Shown: piece after piece, positions 7,588 through 16,749 of the stretch | Position numbering within the stretch: position 1 is the first letter of the stretch | Layout of the letters: each line of letters opens with the position of its first letter | DNA from: CAG-411 sp963643465 | GTDB lineage: Bacteria > Bacillota > Clostridia > Lachnospirales > Lachnospiraceae | NCBI GenBank assembly: GCA_963643465.1 | Contig: CAVIJT010000005.1 | Coordinates: forward strand, 1-64,000 | DNA: 64,000 bases | Direction: 5' to 3' | Made by a program: the position numbers and the translations under genes | The notes under the pieces: model-generated | Told to the model about the DNA's origin: nothing | Database searches by the model: none | Seen by the model: only the letters and a program-made list of their open reading frames with translations

Positions 7588-7659
7588 AGGACTATCGCCA
7601 AGCGGTAAGGCACAGGGTTTTGATCCCTGCATTCGCTGGTTCGAATCCAGCTAGTCCTG
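7588..7659 (+). tRNA. tRNA-Gln(TTG)
   Basis: Acceptor AGGACTA/TAGTCCT; anticodon stem CAGGG/CCCTG with loop TTTTGAT gives TTG. Discriminator G. Confidence 0.96.
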
Positions 7660-7664
7660 TTTAT

Positions 7665-7737
7665 GGGATATTAGCTCAGTTGGTAGAGCACTTGACTTTT
7701 AATCAAGTTGTCCGGGGTTCGAATCCCCGATGTCTCA
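7665..7737 (+). tRNA. tRNA-Lys(TTT)
   Basis: Acceptor GGGATAT/ATGTCTC with two wobble pairs; anticodon loop CTTTTAA gives TTT. It starts five bases after tRNA-Gln. Confidence 0.96.
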
Positions 7738-7765
7738 TTTGAAATCTGAATACATGGTTTCATAA

Positions 7766-7845
7766 GCGGATGTGGCGGAATTGGCAGACGCGCTAGACTT
7801 AGGATCTAGTGGGAGACCGTGGGGGTTCAAGTCCCTTCATCCGCA
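7766..7845 (+). tRNA. tRNA-Leu(TAG)
   Basis: Acceptor GCGGATG/CATCCGC; anticodon stem CTAGA/TCTAG with loop CTTAGGA gives TAG (CUA codons). Last tRNA of the operon, with a short class II variable arm. Confidence 0.96.
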
Positions 7846-7853
7846 CTGGGAAT

Positions 7854-7892
7854 GCTTCAAGGCTTTAAAGGTAAGGCTTTGGGGCTTTTTTT
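7854..7892 (+). terminator. Terminator of the seven-tRNA operon
   Basis: GCTTCAAGGCTTT pairs with AAGGCTTTGGGGC using several G-T wobbles, and seven T follow. It begins nine bases after tRNA-Leu. Confidence 0.8.
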
Positions 7893-8069
7893 CGTTATAC
7901 GGGAAAATTTCTTAATTATTGCTATGTATTCTGTTAAAAATGCTCAAAATATGTTATGATACAAGGGAAAAAGGGGCGAAACTTGGTAGTAAGTGTTTTT
8001 TGCCCAATCGCATATTATTTGAGGAAATAATGAGAGAGTATTTTTTGCGTAAAGGAAAGGACATAGGTT

Positions 8070-9116
8070 ATGCAGACGGGAAAGAAATGTAGAAAAAATG
8101 TAGGTAGTAAGAGTCTACGTGTCTTATGGGGAATTGGAATGTTATGTACATGCGTCATGTTAAATGGCTGTGGAGGAGGAAAAGGGACAAAAGAAACCGA
8201 AAAGGTAAAGGCTACAGATGCTGTCAAAGAACAGGTGCAGCAAACAGCAGAACCTGTATTTTTTGAGGAAGATGGAGAAACTTTTGAAAGCAAAGAGGAA
8301 TATGTATATACTATTTCAAAATTGAATGTTCGAAAAGCTTGCTCTACGGATTCAGAAATTGTAAAGATGCTTCCAGAACGTGCAAAGGTATTGCGTATTG
8401 CAGTAGGAGATACATGGAGTAAAATTTCTATAGAAGAAGGAGAATACTATGTAGCAACGGAGTATTTGACTACAGAGGAACCGGAATTATCGGGACATTT
8501 GATTGCTATTAATGCAGGACATCAGGAAAAGGCAAATGAAGAGGAAGAGCCAATTGGACCAGGAGCGACAGAGATGAAAGCGAAAAATTCCATTGGAACA
8601 AGAGGTGTTTCTTCGGGCGTGTATGAATATCAATTGACTCTTCAGGTTGCAGAAAAATTAGAGGAGGAACTTGTTTCACGGGGATATGAAGTGCTTATGA
8701 TTCGGGAATCTAATGATTTTAACATGAGCAATCAGGAGCGTGCAAAGATGGCAGCAGAATCAGGGGCAGAGGTGCTAGTGCATTTGCATGCCAATGGTTC
8801 TAAGGTGCAGGAGACAAACGGTGCCATGGCTATATGTTGTACAGAAGAAAGTCCGTATATTTCAGATTTGTACGATGACAGTTATCGGTTATCAAAAGAT
8901 ATTCTGACGCATTTTGTGAAGGAAACGGGAGCGCAGAATAAAGGTGTATGGGAGACGGATGTAATGTCTGGAATTAATTGGTCAAGCATTCCTGTTACTA
9001 CGTTGGAGATGGGATTTATGAGCAATGCGGAAGAAGATACCCGTATGCAGACAGAGGACTATCAACAGAAAATGGTGGCAGGCATTGCAGATGGACTGGA
9101 CGCATATTTTGAATAA
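8070..9116 (+). CDS. SH3b-domain lipoprotein N-acetylmuramoyl-L-alanine amidase
   Basis: 348 residues. A basic N-terminus and hydrophobic stretch end in lipobox LNGC (about residue 33), so it is likely a membrane-attached lipoprotein. Next comes an SH3b-like domain (YTISKLNVRKACSTDSEIV, about 88-140), expected to bind the cell wall. The last domain is Amidase_3, with zinc and catalytic residues in INAGHQ, YEYQLTL, LVHLHANG and TLEMGFM. It hydrolyses the MurNAc-L-Ala bond in peptidoglycan. It is a second, differently built amidase within 3 kb of the one at 4736. Upstream -10-like TTATGATA is near 7953. Confidence 0.88.
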   Translation: MQTGKKCRKNVGSKSLRVLWGIGMLCTCVMLNGCGGGKGTKETEKVKATDAVKEQVQQTAEPVFFEEDGETFESKEEYVYTISKLNVRKACSTDSEIVKMLPERAKVLRIAVGDTWSKISIEEGEYYVATEYLTTEEPELSGHLIAINAGHQEKANEEEEPIGPGATEMKAKNSIGTRGVSSGVYEYQLTLQVAEKLEEELVSRGYEVLMIRESNDFNMSNQERAKMAAESGAEVLVHLHANGSKVQETNGAMAICCTEESPYISDLYDDSYRLSKDILTHFVKETGAQNKGVWETDVMSGINWSSIPVTTLEMGFMSNAEEDTRMQTEDYQQKMVAGIADGLDAYFE

Positions 9117-9203
9117 AAGTAACTGTATGACATATGAAATGTATTCGCGTTTTTTGGGTGAAAGAAGCCTAAATAGGTACAAATAAGAATAGGGGTGAGT
9201 AAT

Positions 9204-10160
9204 ATGGAGATCGAACAGGTACAAGGTATAGTTCTAAAGGTAAAAGAGAATATAGAGCGAGTGATTATCGGAAAGGGAGAGGTAATTGAACTTGTTCTTA
9301 CAGGATTGCTGGCAGGGGGAAATATTTTGTTAGAGGATGTGCCGGGAACAGGAAAGACTATGCTTTCTAAATCGTTAGCGAAATCTATACAGGGAGAGTT
9401 TCGCAGAATTCAGTTTACGGCAGATTTATTGCCTTCGGATGTGACAGGAATTCATTTTTTTCATCAAAAGACCGGAGAGTTTGTATTGCAGAAAGGTTCT
9501 GTATTTACAAACATTTTGTTGGCGGATGAAATAAATCGTGCTACTCCAAGAACGCAGTCCAGTTTGTTAGAGTGCATGGAGGAACGGCAAGTTACATTGG
9601 ATGGCGAAACGATAGCACTGGAAGAGCCTTTTTTTGTGATTGCAACAGAAAATCCTGTGGAGACAGCGGGAACTTTTCCTCTTCCAGAGGCTCAATTAGA
9701 CCGATTTATGATGAAGTTAAGCATGGGTTTTCCTTCTTTTTCTAGTGAATTAGAGATGATGAATCGTTTTTTACAGGAAAAGCCTTATGAGCAATTGGAG
9801 CCTGTTATTGATAAAAAAGTATTGGTGGAGCTTCAGGAAACCGTAAAGCAGGTATATATAAGTAAGGAAGTACAGGAATATTTACTTTCGATTGTGAACG
9901 CTACTAGAGAAAACAGAAAGTTGCGGTTGGGAGTGAGTCCAAGAGGAACTCTTGCTTTTTTACGAGCAGTTCAGGCTTATGCGGCTATACAGGGGCGGAA
10001 TTATGTAATTCCTGAAGATGTGAAATATTTGGCTCCTTTTGTGCTAGAGCATCGCTTGATTTTTGCTGGAAGTTATATGGAGAATACAAATCAAGGGAAT
10101 TTTATACAAAGTTTGGTAGATTCTATTGAAGTACCAACAGAGCATTTTAAAGAAAAGTAA
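9204..10160 (+). CDS. MoxR-family AAA+ ATPase
   Basis: 318 residues from ATG 9204, preceded by RBS AGGGGTGAG; the in-frame GTG 9195 is part of that RBS. Walker A is EDVPGTGKTML, Walker B is LLADEINRA, the sensor region holds ATENPVE, and the arginine-finger region is PEAQLDRF. MoxR ATPases act as chaperone-like remodelers, usually encoded beside DUF58 and vWA or transglutaminase proteins, as here. The downstream neighbours form the same cluster. The target complex is not known. Confidence 0.93.
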   Translation: MEIEQVQGIVLKVKENIERVIIGKGEVIELVLTGLLAGGNILLEDVPGTGKTMLSKSLAKSIQGEFRRIQFTADLLPSDVTGIHFFHQKTGEFVLQKGSVFTNILLADEINRATPRTQSSLLECMEERQVTLDGETIALEEPFFVIATENPVETAGTFPLPEAQLDRFMMKLSMGFPSFSSELEMMNRFLQEKPYEQLEPVIDKKVLVELQETVKQVYISKEVQEYLLSIVNATRENRKLRLGVSPRGTLAFLRAVQAYAAIQGRNYVIPEDVKYLAPFVLEHRLIFAGSYMENTNQGNFIQSLVDSIEVPTEHFKEK

Positions 10161-10247
10161 CTGCTTAGAGCTATGAATAGTTACAGAATTTAGAGGATGG
10201 TTCTGTAGGAGTGGATACATGGTGATATATGAGAGGGCGAGTGTGAT

Positions 10248-11372
10248 ATGAAGGTAATTGTGGCTTGTATTTTCATCTATTTCTTATATTGGATAGTTCA
10301 AAAATATTTTGCGAAAAATTGGGATAAGAATTTGTCTGTGCGGATTTTTTGCAATAGTGAATATGGATATGAGGGCGATGAGCTTTGTCTGATAGAAGAA
10401 ATTGAAAATCGAAAACGTTTCATATTACCGGCAGTGACCGTAAAGTTTACCACATCAAAATATTGGGAATTTTTTGAGCAAAAAGAGGGAGCAATCACAG
10501 ATCAGTATTATAGAAATGATGTGTTTTCGGTAGGAAGTAACGAGAGAATTCGAAGAAAACTTCCCTTTGTCTGTAAAAAACGGGGATATTTTGTATTGGG
10601 AGACATGGACGTGTTTGCCAGGGATTTTTTTTATGCCAACGAATATATGAAACGGGTTAGCAATGAGCAGTGGATATATGTGTTTGCAAAGCGTGTTCAC
10701 ACACCAGAATTAGAAGATGCCTTTTTGCATATGCTTGGTGAAGTGATGGCAAAAATTCGGTTGTATGAGGACCCATTTACTTTCTCTGGAATTCGTGATT
10801 ACCAAAGTTACGATACTATGAGGAGAATTAATTGGAAGGCATCTGCAAAAACAGGACAGTGTAAAGTCAATTGTTATGACTATACCGCAGAATTGTCCGT
10901 AAATATTTTATTGTTTTTTGAACAGAAAAATGTAGATTGGGATAAGGATATGGAAGAATACGTCATTTCTTTAGCTGTTACAATGGCAGAGAAATTTTTA
11001 GGACAGCGGATCAATGTGTCTTTAAAGAGCAATGGGGTGGATGCGGAGAATGGCAGTCAGATAGAGTTAGGAGTTGGCTGTGGAGAGCATCATATGAGAC
11101 GAATGGATGAGGCAGTTGCACGCATCAATTTGCTTCAGACAGAAAAAGAACTGGAAGCCGAAGATAGTTTTTTAGAACGTGGAATGCAGGCAGATGGAAT
11201 GAATTTTCTTATTACTACTTGTTGGTCACCTAAATTGCAACAGACTCTTAAGAAAAAAGCGGCAGAAGGATACGACTTTTTCTGGCTTCTTCCTCATTAT
11301 GAGATGGATTTGATTTCTGTGGAAGAAGGATTTGGAAAACGGTTGGTTGAGATTGTTACACATTTGGAATAG
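10248..11372 (+). CDS. DUF58 domain protein
   Basis: 374 residues. An N-terminal hydrophobic segment (about 1-17) is followed by a beta-rich region and the DUF58 signature FSGIRDYQSYDTMRRINWKA (about 181-200), which precedes a vWA-like fold. DUF58 proteins pair with MoxR ATPases in many bacteria and are thought to be their partner or client. It shares the presumed operon with the ATPase upstream (87-base gap) and with the membrane protein, whose start is just beyond the stop. Confidence 0.9.
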   Translation: MKVIVACIFIYFLYWIVQKYFAKNWDKNLSVRIFCNSEYGYEGDELCLIEEIENRKRFILPAVTVKFTTSKYWEFFEQKEGAITDQYYRNDVFSVGSNERIRRKLPFVCKKRGYFVLGDMDVFARDFFYANEYMKRVSNEQWIYVFAKRVHTPELEDAFLHMLGEVMAKIRLYEDPFTFSGIRDYQSYDTMRRINWKASAKTGQCKVNCYDYTAELSVNILLFFEQKNVDWDKDMEEYVISLAVTMAEKFLGQRINVSLKSNGVDAENGSQIELGVGCGEHHMRRMDEAVARINLLQTEKELEAEDSFLERGMQADGMNFLITTCWSPKLQQTLKKKAAEGYDFFWLLPHYEMDLISVEEGFGKRLVEIVTHLE

Positions 11373-11382
11373 GGGGATGGAT

Positions 11383-12633
11383 ATGGAACGACAAAATCAA
11401 ATGGGCCATAATAGAATACTAATATCCTTCCTAAATAAAGTGAAGTATTTTCTTTTGGTATATTTTTATATAGTTGTTGTGGATTATGGAATGAAACCAA
11501 GAGAAAGTACGCCCTATTACTGTATGCTGTTATTGCTGGGCATGACAGTTTCTTTTTGGGGGCAACAAAAAATCAAACATCTTTTGCCATTTCTATTATA
11601 TCAGGCAGCAGTTGCGTGTGGATGTACTATGGTGGGAAGGAATAAGGAAGAGAGGGTATTATTTTTTCTGTTTGGAGTGTTGCAATTTTGTATTGCCCTT
11701 GGAGAAACATTGGGAGAGCAGAAACGTGTAGTGCTAAATAGCACATCTATGCTACTTTTACTTGGCATACCCGGACTATTGTATGGATATATGGAAAACT
11801 ATGATTTGTTGTACGAGACATTTGTATGGGTGGCAGTGGTATTTTTGTGGGTGCATTTGTGGAATGCACATTTAGCAAATCGCCAGCGTTTTTTTGTAGA
11901 GTACACTCCCAATGCAGATAGCATGGAAAAAGGAAAAATTCTTACAGATGGTAATCGGGTGATAGGAAATGTATTAGGCGTAGCAGCAGTGGGGCTTTTC
12001 TTTGGAACACAGATGGGAGAAGGTGGATGGCTGGATTCCGTTCTTAAACGATTATATAGAGCTCTTAGATGGTTTCTTAGTCTATTCACCCATGGAGAAG
12101 TGGAGGAATACGTGCCGGAAGAGGTAGAGACACCAGTGGCAACTGCAGGAGAAATCGTTGGCGAGGAAATGTTAAAGCAGAATGAAATACTAAGCAGAAT
12201 ATTAGAAATATTGGGAGCAATTTTTTTATTTGCGTTAAAGGTTCTTTCTGTTTTGCTGGTGCTTGCTTTGCTTGGATTTTTTGTGTATTCTGTTTGGAAG
12301 AGTTTTTATAGGAGACAGCCAGAGCAGGAAAAAGAGTATGAGGAAGTGGAAAAAATCAGGGAGAAAGTGCCGGAAAAGGAGAAGTATAAACGAAAATGGG
12401 TGTTGTTTGGCAATGCAAATGAAAGAGTGAGGAAATTGTTTCAGAGAAAAATTGAAAAGACGGAAAGGATGGGAGAACATTCTAAAAGAACCAAAACGTC
12501 TACAGAGTTGGTAAATGTAGTTGCGGAGGAAGCCAAAGATACTGTAGAGCAGATGTTGCCTCTTTATCAAAAAGCAAGATATAGCAAAGAGAACATTTCC
12601 AAAGAGGAACTGGAAAATTATAAAAGATGGTGA
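11383..12633 (+). CDS. Multi-pass membrane protein of the MoxR/DUF58 cluster, DUF4129-like C-terminus
   Basis: 416 residues from ATG 11383 (RBS AGGGGGA at 11371-11377); the frame also opens upstream inside the DUF58 gene. The N-terminal half has about six hydrophobic segments. A long extracytoplasmic or loop part follows, then another strong transmembrane stretch (about 275-305). A charged cytoplasmic tail ends in LYQKARYSKENISKEELENY, which resembles the DUF4129 tail of such clusters. The transglutaminase domain often found third in MoxR/DUF58 clusters is absent. Function unknown. Confidence 0.7.
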   Translation: MERQNQMGHNRILISFLNKVKYFLLVYFYIVVVDYGMKPRESTPYYCMLLLLGMTVSFWGQQKIKHLLPFLLYQAAVACGCTMVGRNKEERVLFFLFGVLQFCIALGETLGEQKRVVLNSTSMLLLLGIPGLLYGYMENYDLLYETFVWVAVVFLWVHLWNAHLANRQRFFVEYTPNADSMEKGKILTDGNRVIGNVLGVAAVGLFFGTQMGEGGWLDSVLKRLYRALRWFLSLFTHGEVEEYVPEEVETPVATAGEIVGEEMLKQNEILSRILEILGAIFLFALKVLSVLLVLALLGFFVYSVWKSFYRRQPEQEKEYEEVEKIREKVPEKEKYKRKWVLFGNANERVRKLFQRKIEKTERMGEHSKRTKTSTELVNVVAEEAKDTVEQMLPLYQKARYSKENISKEELENYKRW

Positions 12634-12763
12634 AGGAAAATCACGAGAAGAGAATTGGGACAATAGGATTTGTTATTGAAAGAAATGTAATACAATCGTA
12701 ATGAAAAAGTTACAAAAAACACTTTTGTAATGAAATATTTAATGTGCATGTTGAATAAAAAAC

Positions 12764-12792
12764 TTGAAAAAGCAAATGAAAAATGATACGAT
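12764..12792 (+). promoter_or_regulatory. Putative sigma-A promoter of the chemoreceptor gene
   Basis: TTGAAA, 17 bases, TACGAT, about 68 bases ahead of the chosen start codon. Confidence 0.55.
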
Positions 12793-12859
12793 AGTAGTAT
12801 GAAATTGGATATTTTTGGGGACGAAATACCATACTTATTTCGTGGAAGGGGGGCTGTAT

Positions 12860-15424
12860 ATGGGGTTTATGAAGAGAAAAAAAGAGTCCAAAGGTAAGGC
12901 GGCGGATGTGTCAGTGTCCGTAGCGGACGAGAAGCAATCTGACGCTTCTATAGTTGTGCAAGAATTAGAGACAGCTACAAAAGCCCATATGGACAAGGAG
13001 GCAGCAGCTTTATCTCAAGAGAATTTAGGGGAGAGTCCTTTAGAGAAAAGCAAAAAATCTACTAAAAAGAAATTTGGTGGTTTTGGAAAAAAGACAGAGA
13101 AGCAGCCAAAAGAGAAGAAGGAACGAAGCAAGCTGGCAAAAAAGCCTAAGAAAAGCATTACGAAGGACAGCGAGGGAAAAGTGGCAGGAAAGAAAGTTCG
13201 AGAGAAGAAATTATTCCAGAAACTTTCGAAAAAGAAAACACCAGATGAGAATAATAAGGGGCAATCTAAGGAAACGGGAAAGAAAAAGTTTAAATTGGGT
13301 TCTCCAAAACAGTTATTGAAAAAGCTCAATGAGCGATCCAGAGCAAAACAGGAGAAAGGTGAATTTAAGAGAGTGGAGAAAGTTTCTTTTATTCATCAAA
13401 TTCAGTTTAAGTTGTATAGCCTAATTGTTATTCCTATTTTGTTTTTGATTATTTTAGGTGTTGTTTCTTATCAGAAAGCATCCACTGGTATTCGGAATAG
13501 TTATGTGGAATCTGCATCCAGTGCGGTAGAGCTTACAACCTCTTATTATGATTTTGTGTTTGATACATTAAAATCAGACTATAATGAGATTTTAACAGAA
13601 AGTAAATTGCGTACCTATGTAAATGGTGGATATGCTAGAATGGATACCACAGATGGATTGTCTTATTACAATGAGAAATATAAAGAGTTTAACTATGATG
13701 TAACCGACAACAAGTTTTTAAGGGACGTATATGTTGTAACAGATAATGAAAAGAGTATTGCTACGACGAATGCTACTGCTAAAGACTTGTATAGTCAGCT
13801 TCTGGCTACTGAACAGGGGGCTATAGCAGCAGAAAACAACAATGAGTATTTCTATTTTGGAACCATGCCGGAAGTGGATGAAGCATTGAAAGCAGATGGG
13901 GAAGAGTATGCTATTCGTATTCTTCGTAAGATTCCAAAAGGAGAAGGTTTTCTGATTTTGGATTTAGACAGAGAAGAGATGGAAAAGTTACTTAGTCAGT
14001 TAGAGATTGGAGAAGGCAGTATTGTTTCTTTCGTAACGCGGGATGGTAGCGAGATTTACAACGGAGAATTGGAAGCAAACGAGGGCGAGATGTATTTCTA
14101 CGGTCAGGATTACTATACAGAATTCATGGCAGATGAAGAGAAAACTCTCGATCAAAAGTTTGTTACATATAAAGGAACAAGTTATATGCTTTTGATGGCT
14201 AAGGTTGGAAAAACCAACGCAGCTATTTGTGGGTTAATTCCGGAAGCTACCATTAATGAACAGGCATCCGAAATTAGAAATGTAACGTTAGTATTGGTTA
14301 TTGTATCTATTGTTCTTTCTCTGGCATTGGGAATGATTATAGCACAGGGAATGAGCAATACTATTAGTAGTATATTAAGACAGATTAAAAAGGTATCTCA
14401 TGGAGATTTGACCGTTCAGATTCGTGTTAGAAGAAAGGACGAGTTTGCAATATTGGCAACTGGTATTAGTGACATGATTGCACATACAAAGCATTTGATA
14501 CAGAAAGTAGAAGGTGTAAGTACAGAATTAACGAGTATTTCAGAAGAGGTTATTCAAAGTTCTGAGTCCTTCTTGCAATCTTCCAAGGGAATTGAAAATT
14601 CAGTTGGTGAGATTGAAATTGGAACCCATGACCAGGCAAAACATTCTGTGGAATGTTTGAATGAAATGGATAATTTGTCTAATCGAATTCAAGTTGTTCA
14701 CCAAAATGCGCAAAAGATTAGTGAAATCGCAGGTGATACCGATAGTTCTATTCAGACTGGAATGGGTACGATGAAGATTTTGAATGAGAAGAGTCATTCT
14801 ACAGCAGAGATTACCAATGTGGTTATTGAGAGCATTCAGGAATTGGAGAAACAAACGAAATCCATAGGACAGATTGTAAGTGCCATCAATGACATTGCTT
14901 CCGAGACTAATTTGTTGTCCTTAAACGCATCTATTGAAGCGGCTAGAGCTGGAGAGGCAGGAAGAGGTTTCTCTGTAGTAGCATCTGAGATTCGTAAGCT
15001 GGCAGATCAGTCTATGGAATCTGCAAATCAGATTCAGAAGATTATAGAGCAAATTGTTTTGACAACGAAAAATGCGGTGACAATTGCACAACAGGCAGAT
15101 GCCATTGTTCAAGAACAGCAGACTGTGGTTGATGATACTACTGACGCATTTAAGGAAATGGAGAAGCAAGTGGCATTGTTAATGAAGGAATTGGAAGATA
15201 TTCTTGCAGGTGTAAAGGAGATGGATCGAACTCGTTCTATTACATTGGATGCAATACGAGAAATTTCAGCAGTTTCTGAGGAAACAGCAGCTTCTGCAAC
15301 CAATGTAACAGATGTGGTTGGCAATCAGTTGGAAGAAGTAGAAGACTTGAGCCAGAATTCTGAGCGATTATCTGCATCTGCAGAAGAATTGGAACAGGCC
15401 ATTGGTCAGTTTACCATTCGATAA
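12860..15424 (+). CDS. Methyl-accepting chemotaxis protein with a long lysine-rich N-terminus
   Basis: 854 residues from ATG 12860 (RBS GGAAGGGGGG). Residues 1 to about 178 are cytoplasmic, highly basic and repetitive (KKFGGFGKKTEKQPKEKKER, KLAKKPKKS). TM1 is about 181-203. An extracytoplasmic sensor, probably Cache-like, spans about 204-474, and TM2 is about 476-497. A HAMP domain follows (IKKVSHGDLTVQIRVRRKDE), then the signalling coiled coil, whose hairpin tip reads NLLSLNASIEAARAGEAGRG (about 683-702). It senses a ligand and controls CheA. The basic extension is unusual for the family. A terminator follows at 15469. Confidence 0.93.
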   Translation: MGFMKRKKESKGKAADVSVSVADEKQSDASIVVQELETATKAHMDKEAAALSQENLGESPLEKSKKSTKKKFGGFGKKTEKQPKEKKERSKLAKKPKKSITKDSEGKVAGKKVREKKLFQKLSKKKTPDENNKGQSKETGKKKFKLGSPKQLLKKLNERSRAKQEKGEFKRVEKVSFIHQIQFKLYSLIVIPILFLIILGVVSYQKASTGIRNSYVESASSAVELTTSYYDFVFDTLKSDYNEILTESKLRTYVNGGYARMDTTDGLSYYNEKYKEFNYDVTDNKFLRDVYVVTDNEKSIATTNATAKDLYSQLLATEQGAIAAENNNEYFYFGTMPEVDEALKADGEEYAIRILRKIPKGEGFLILDLDREEMEKLLSQLEIGEGSIVSFVTRDGSEIYNGELEANEGEMYFYGQDYYTEFMADEEKTLDQKFVTYKGTSYMLLMAKVGKTNAAICGLIPEATINEQASEIRNVTLVLVIVSIVLSLALGMIIAQGMSNTISSILRQIKKVSHGDLTVQIRVRRKDEFAILATGISDMIAHTKHLIQKVEGVSTELTSISEEVIQSSESFLQSSKGIENSVGEIEIGTHDQAKHSVECLNEMDNLSNRIQVVHQNAQKISEIAGDTDSSIQTGMGTMKILNEKSHSTAEITNVVIESIQELEKQTKSIGQIVSAINDIASETNLLSLNASIEAARAGEAGRGFSVVASEIRKLADQSMESANQIQKIIEQIVLTTKNAVTIAQQADAIVQEQQTVVDDTTDAFKEMEKQVALLMKELEDILAGVKEMDRTRSITLDAIREISAVSEETAASATNVTDVVGNQLEEVEDLSQNSERLSASAEELEQAIGQFTIR

Positions 15425-15468
15425 GTGACAATTACTTATATTTTGATAAACTCTATACTTTGTGATGG

Positions 15469-15498
15469 AAAAGGATCAGTAGAAATGCTGGTCCTTTT
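15469..15498 (+). terminator. Rho-independent terminator after the chemoreceptor gene
   Basis: AAAAGGATCAG - TAGAAATG - CTGGTCCTTTT, an 11-bp stem with one G-T pair. Confidence 0.85.
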
Positions 15499-15578
15499 CT
15501 ATGGGTGAAAATAAAAAATGGAATGAAGGTGCCAATTTTTGTATATAGTATTGAAAAGTAAATGAAAGAGCGTGCGCG

Positions 15579-16457
15579 ATGATTGAAATATGTTTTGCAG
15601 AGGAGCAACAACGGCAGACATTATGGCAAAAATGGATGAGGAGATATAACAGGAAAAGGAGAAAATGCAGAGAGTATTACAAAGAAATGTTTGAGGAAGA
15701 GTTATTAGTAATGGAGTTAGCATGTACTTACGAACAGGCCATGCAGTTTGGCAGACAGTGGTTTGAGCAATGTGTGGAGAAGGTAAAAGAGTTATATCCC
15801 AGTCAAATCATTTATTTTTCGGAGGAAGTATACCGTAAATACCGTTTAGAGGAATATCAGAAACGTTGGATTTGCTGGTATTGTTTGTTTCCGTTGTTGT
15901 GGGAGGAAGTAGTGGAGCTGTATGAGATCGGGGAACAAGAGATAGAGGTTGTATTAGTGGATACGGGGGATTTTCTGGCATTTTATTTGTGTGAGGAATT
16001 AGCAAAACGAACACGAAGAATGGAGATTATAACTAATCGACCCAAAGTGTGGCAGCAGTGTGTGGATTCGTATTTAGAAGAGTGGGGACTGGCAATTGAA
16101 TTGGTGGATCATTTGCCAATATGGCAGGAAGAGAAGTTGTTTGTGGACTTGTATGGTACGTATCTAAAGAAATTTGCAAAATTGTCCCAAAACAATGTGA
16201 TATTGGCATGGGAAATCAATGGAAAACAAAAAGAATTTTTACGGGATCGGGTAAAGGGGGGGCGGATTGTTACCGGATATACCCAGTCTATTTGTGGAGA
16301 AATGGCAGGAAAACGGTTAGCATCTATTTTTATACAGAGTCATAATTGGAAACTTCGCCAGATGGCAGATGCAAAAGAAATTAGTGTAAAAGATGAAAAT
16401 TTGGCGGAAATAAGAAAGCAGTATAGTTGGGAAGTGACCGGGCTGGAAAAGTTATAG
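15579..16457 (+). CDS. Uncharacterised cytoplasmic protein, Rossmann-like core
   Basis: 292 residues; no family recognised. There is no signal peptide or membrane segment. The N-terminal 60 residues are very charged (MRRYNRKRRKCREYYKEMFEEE) and tryptophans are frequent. The middle reads VEVVLVDTGDFLAFYLCEEL followed by RRMEIITNRP, suggesting a beta-alpha-beta nucleotide-type fold. The C-terminal part includes NNVILAWEINGK and GGRIVTGYTQSICGEMAGKR. ATG 15579 has a weak ribosome binding site. It precedes greA but has a separate promoter region between. Hypothetical protein of unknown role. Confidence 0.7.
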   Translation: MIEICFAEEQQRQTLWQKWMRRYNRKRRKCREYYKEMFEEELLVMELACTYEQAMQFGRQWFEQCVEKVKELYPSQIIYFSEEVYRKYRLEEYQKRWICWYCLFPLLWEEVVELYEIGEQEIEVVLVDTGDFLAFYLCEELAKRTRRMEIITNRPKVWQQCVDSYLEEWGLAIELVDHLPIWQEEKLFVDLYGTYLKKFAKLSQNNVILAWEINGKQKEFLRDRVKGGRIVTGYTQSICGEMAGKRLASIFIQSHNWKLRQMADAKEISVKDENLAEIRKQYSWEVTGLEKL

Positions 16458-16577
16458 GGGAATTGTAAAAAAATAGAAAAATTGTTTGGGACAGTAGAGA
16501 AAAACATCCAGTGCTTGTATGAAGATTTTATGCGCACTGCCATAGTCCAGAGAACTTGTAAAGCGTGTTTCTCATGA

Positions 16578-16606
16578 TTGACAAGAAGGTGGGAATAGGC
16601 TATAAT
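16578..16606 (+). promoter_or_regulatory. Perfect consensus sigma-A promoter for greA-lysS
   Basis: TTGACA, 17 bases, TATAAT: both hexamers match consensus exactly. The transcript would carry a leader of about 135 bases before greA. Confidence 0.9.
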
Positions 16607-16699
16607 ACAATGAAGTCAGTGTGCGTTATTGCTGAATATTGCATTGGTGTTTTGAGTCAAATGCAGTTCAGAAATGGATTCAATAGATATGCAAGTGTA

Positions 16700-16721
16700 C
16701 CCACAGATTACTTTCTGTGGG
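16700..16721 (+). other. Hairpin in the greA leader
   Basis: CCCACAGA - TTACTT - TCTGTGGG, an 8-bp perfect stem 12 bases before the GGAGG of greA. No T-run follows, so it is more likely a translational or stability element than a terminator. Confidence 0.5.
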
Positions 16722-16749
16722 AATAAATAAGATGGAGGATGAAATTTTT

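Noticed and set aside
7347..7613. 88-residue minus-strand open frame
   Set aside because: It runs across three tRNA genes on the opposite strand; its protein-like text is the reverse of tRNA sequence.
12235..12663. 142-residue minus-strand frame
   Set aside because: Antisense of the charged tail and last membrane helix of the MoxR-cluster protein; no RBS, Phe/Leu/Ser-rich shadow composition.
13015..13329. Two long frames opposite or shifted to the Lys-rich part of the chemoreceptor
   Set aside because: Low-complexity AAG-rich DNA keeps several frames open; no RBS for either.
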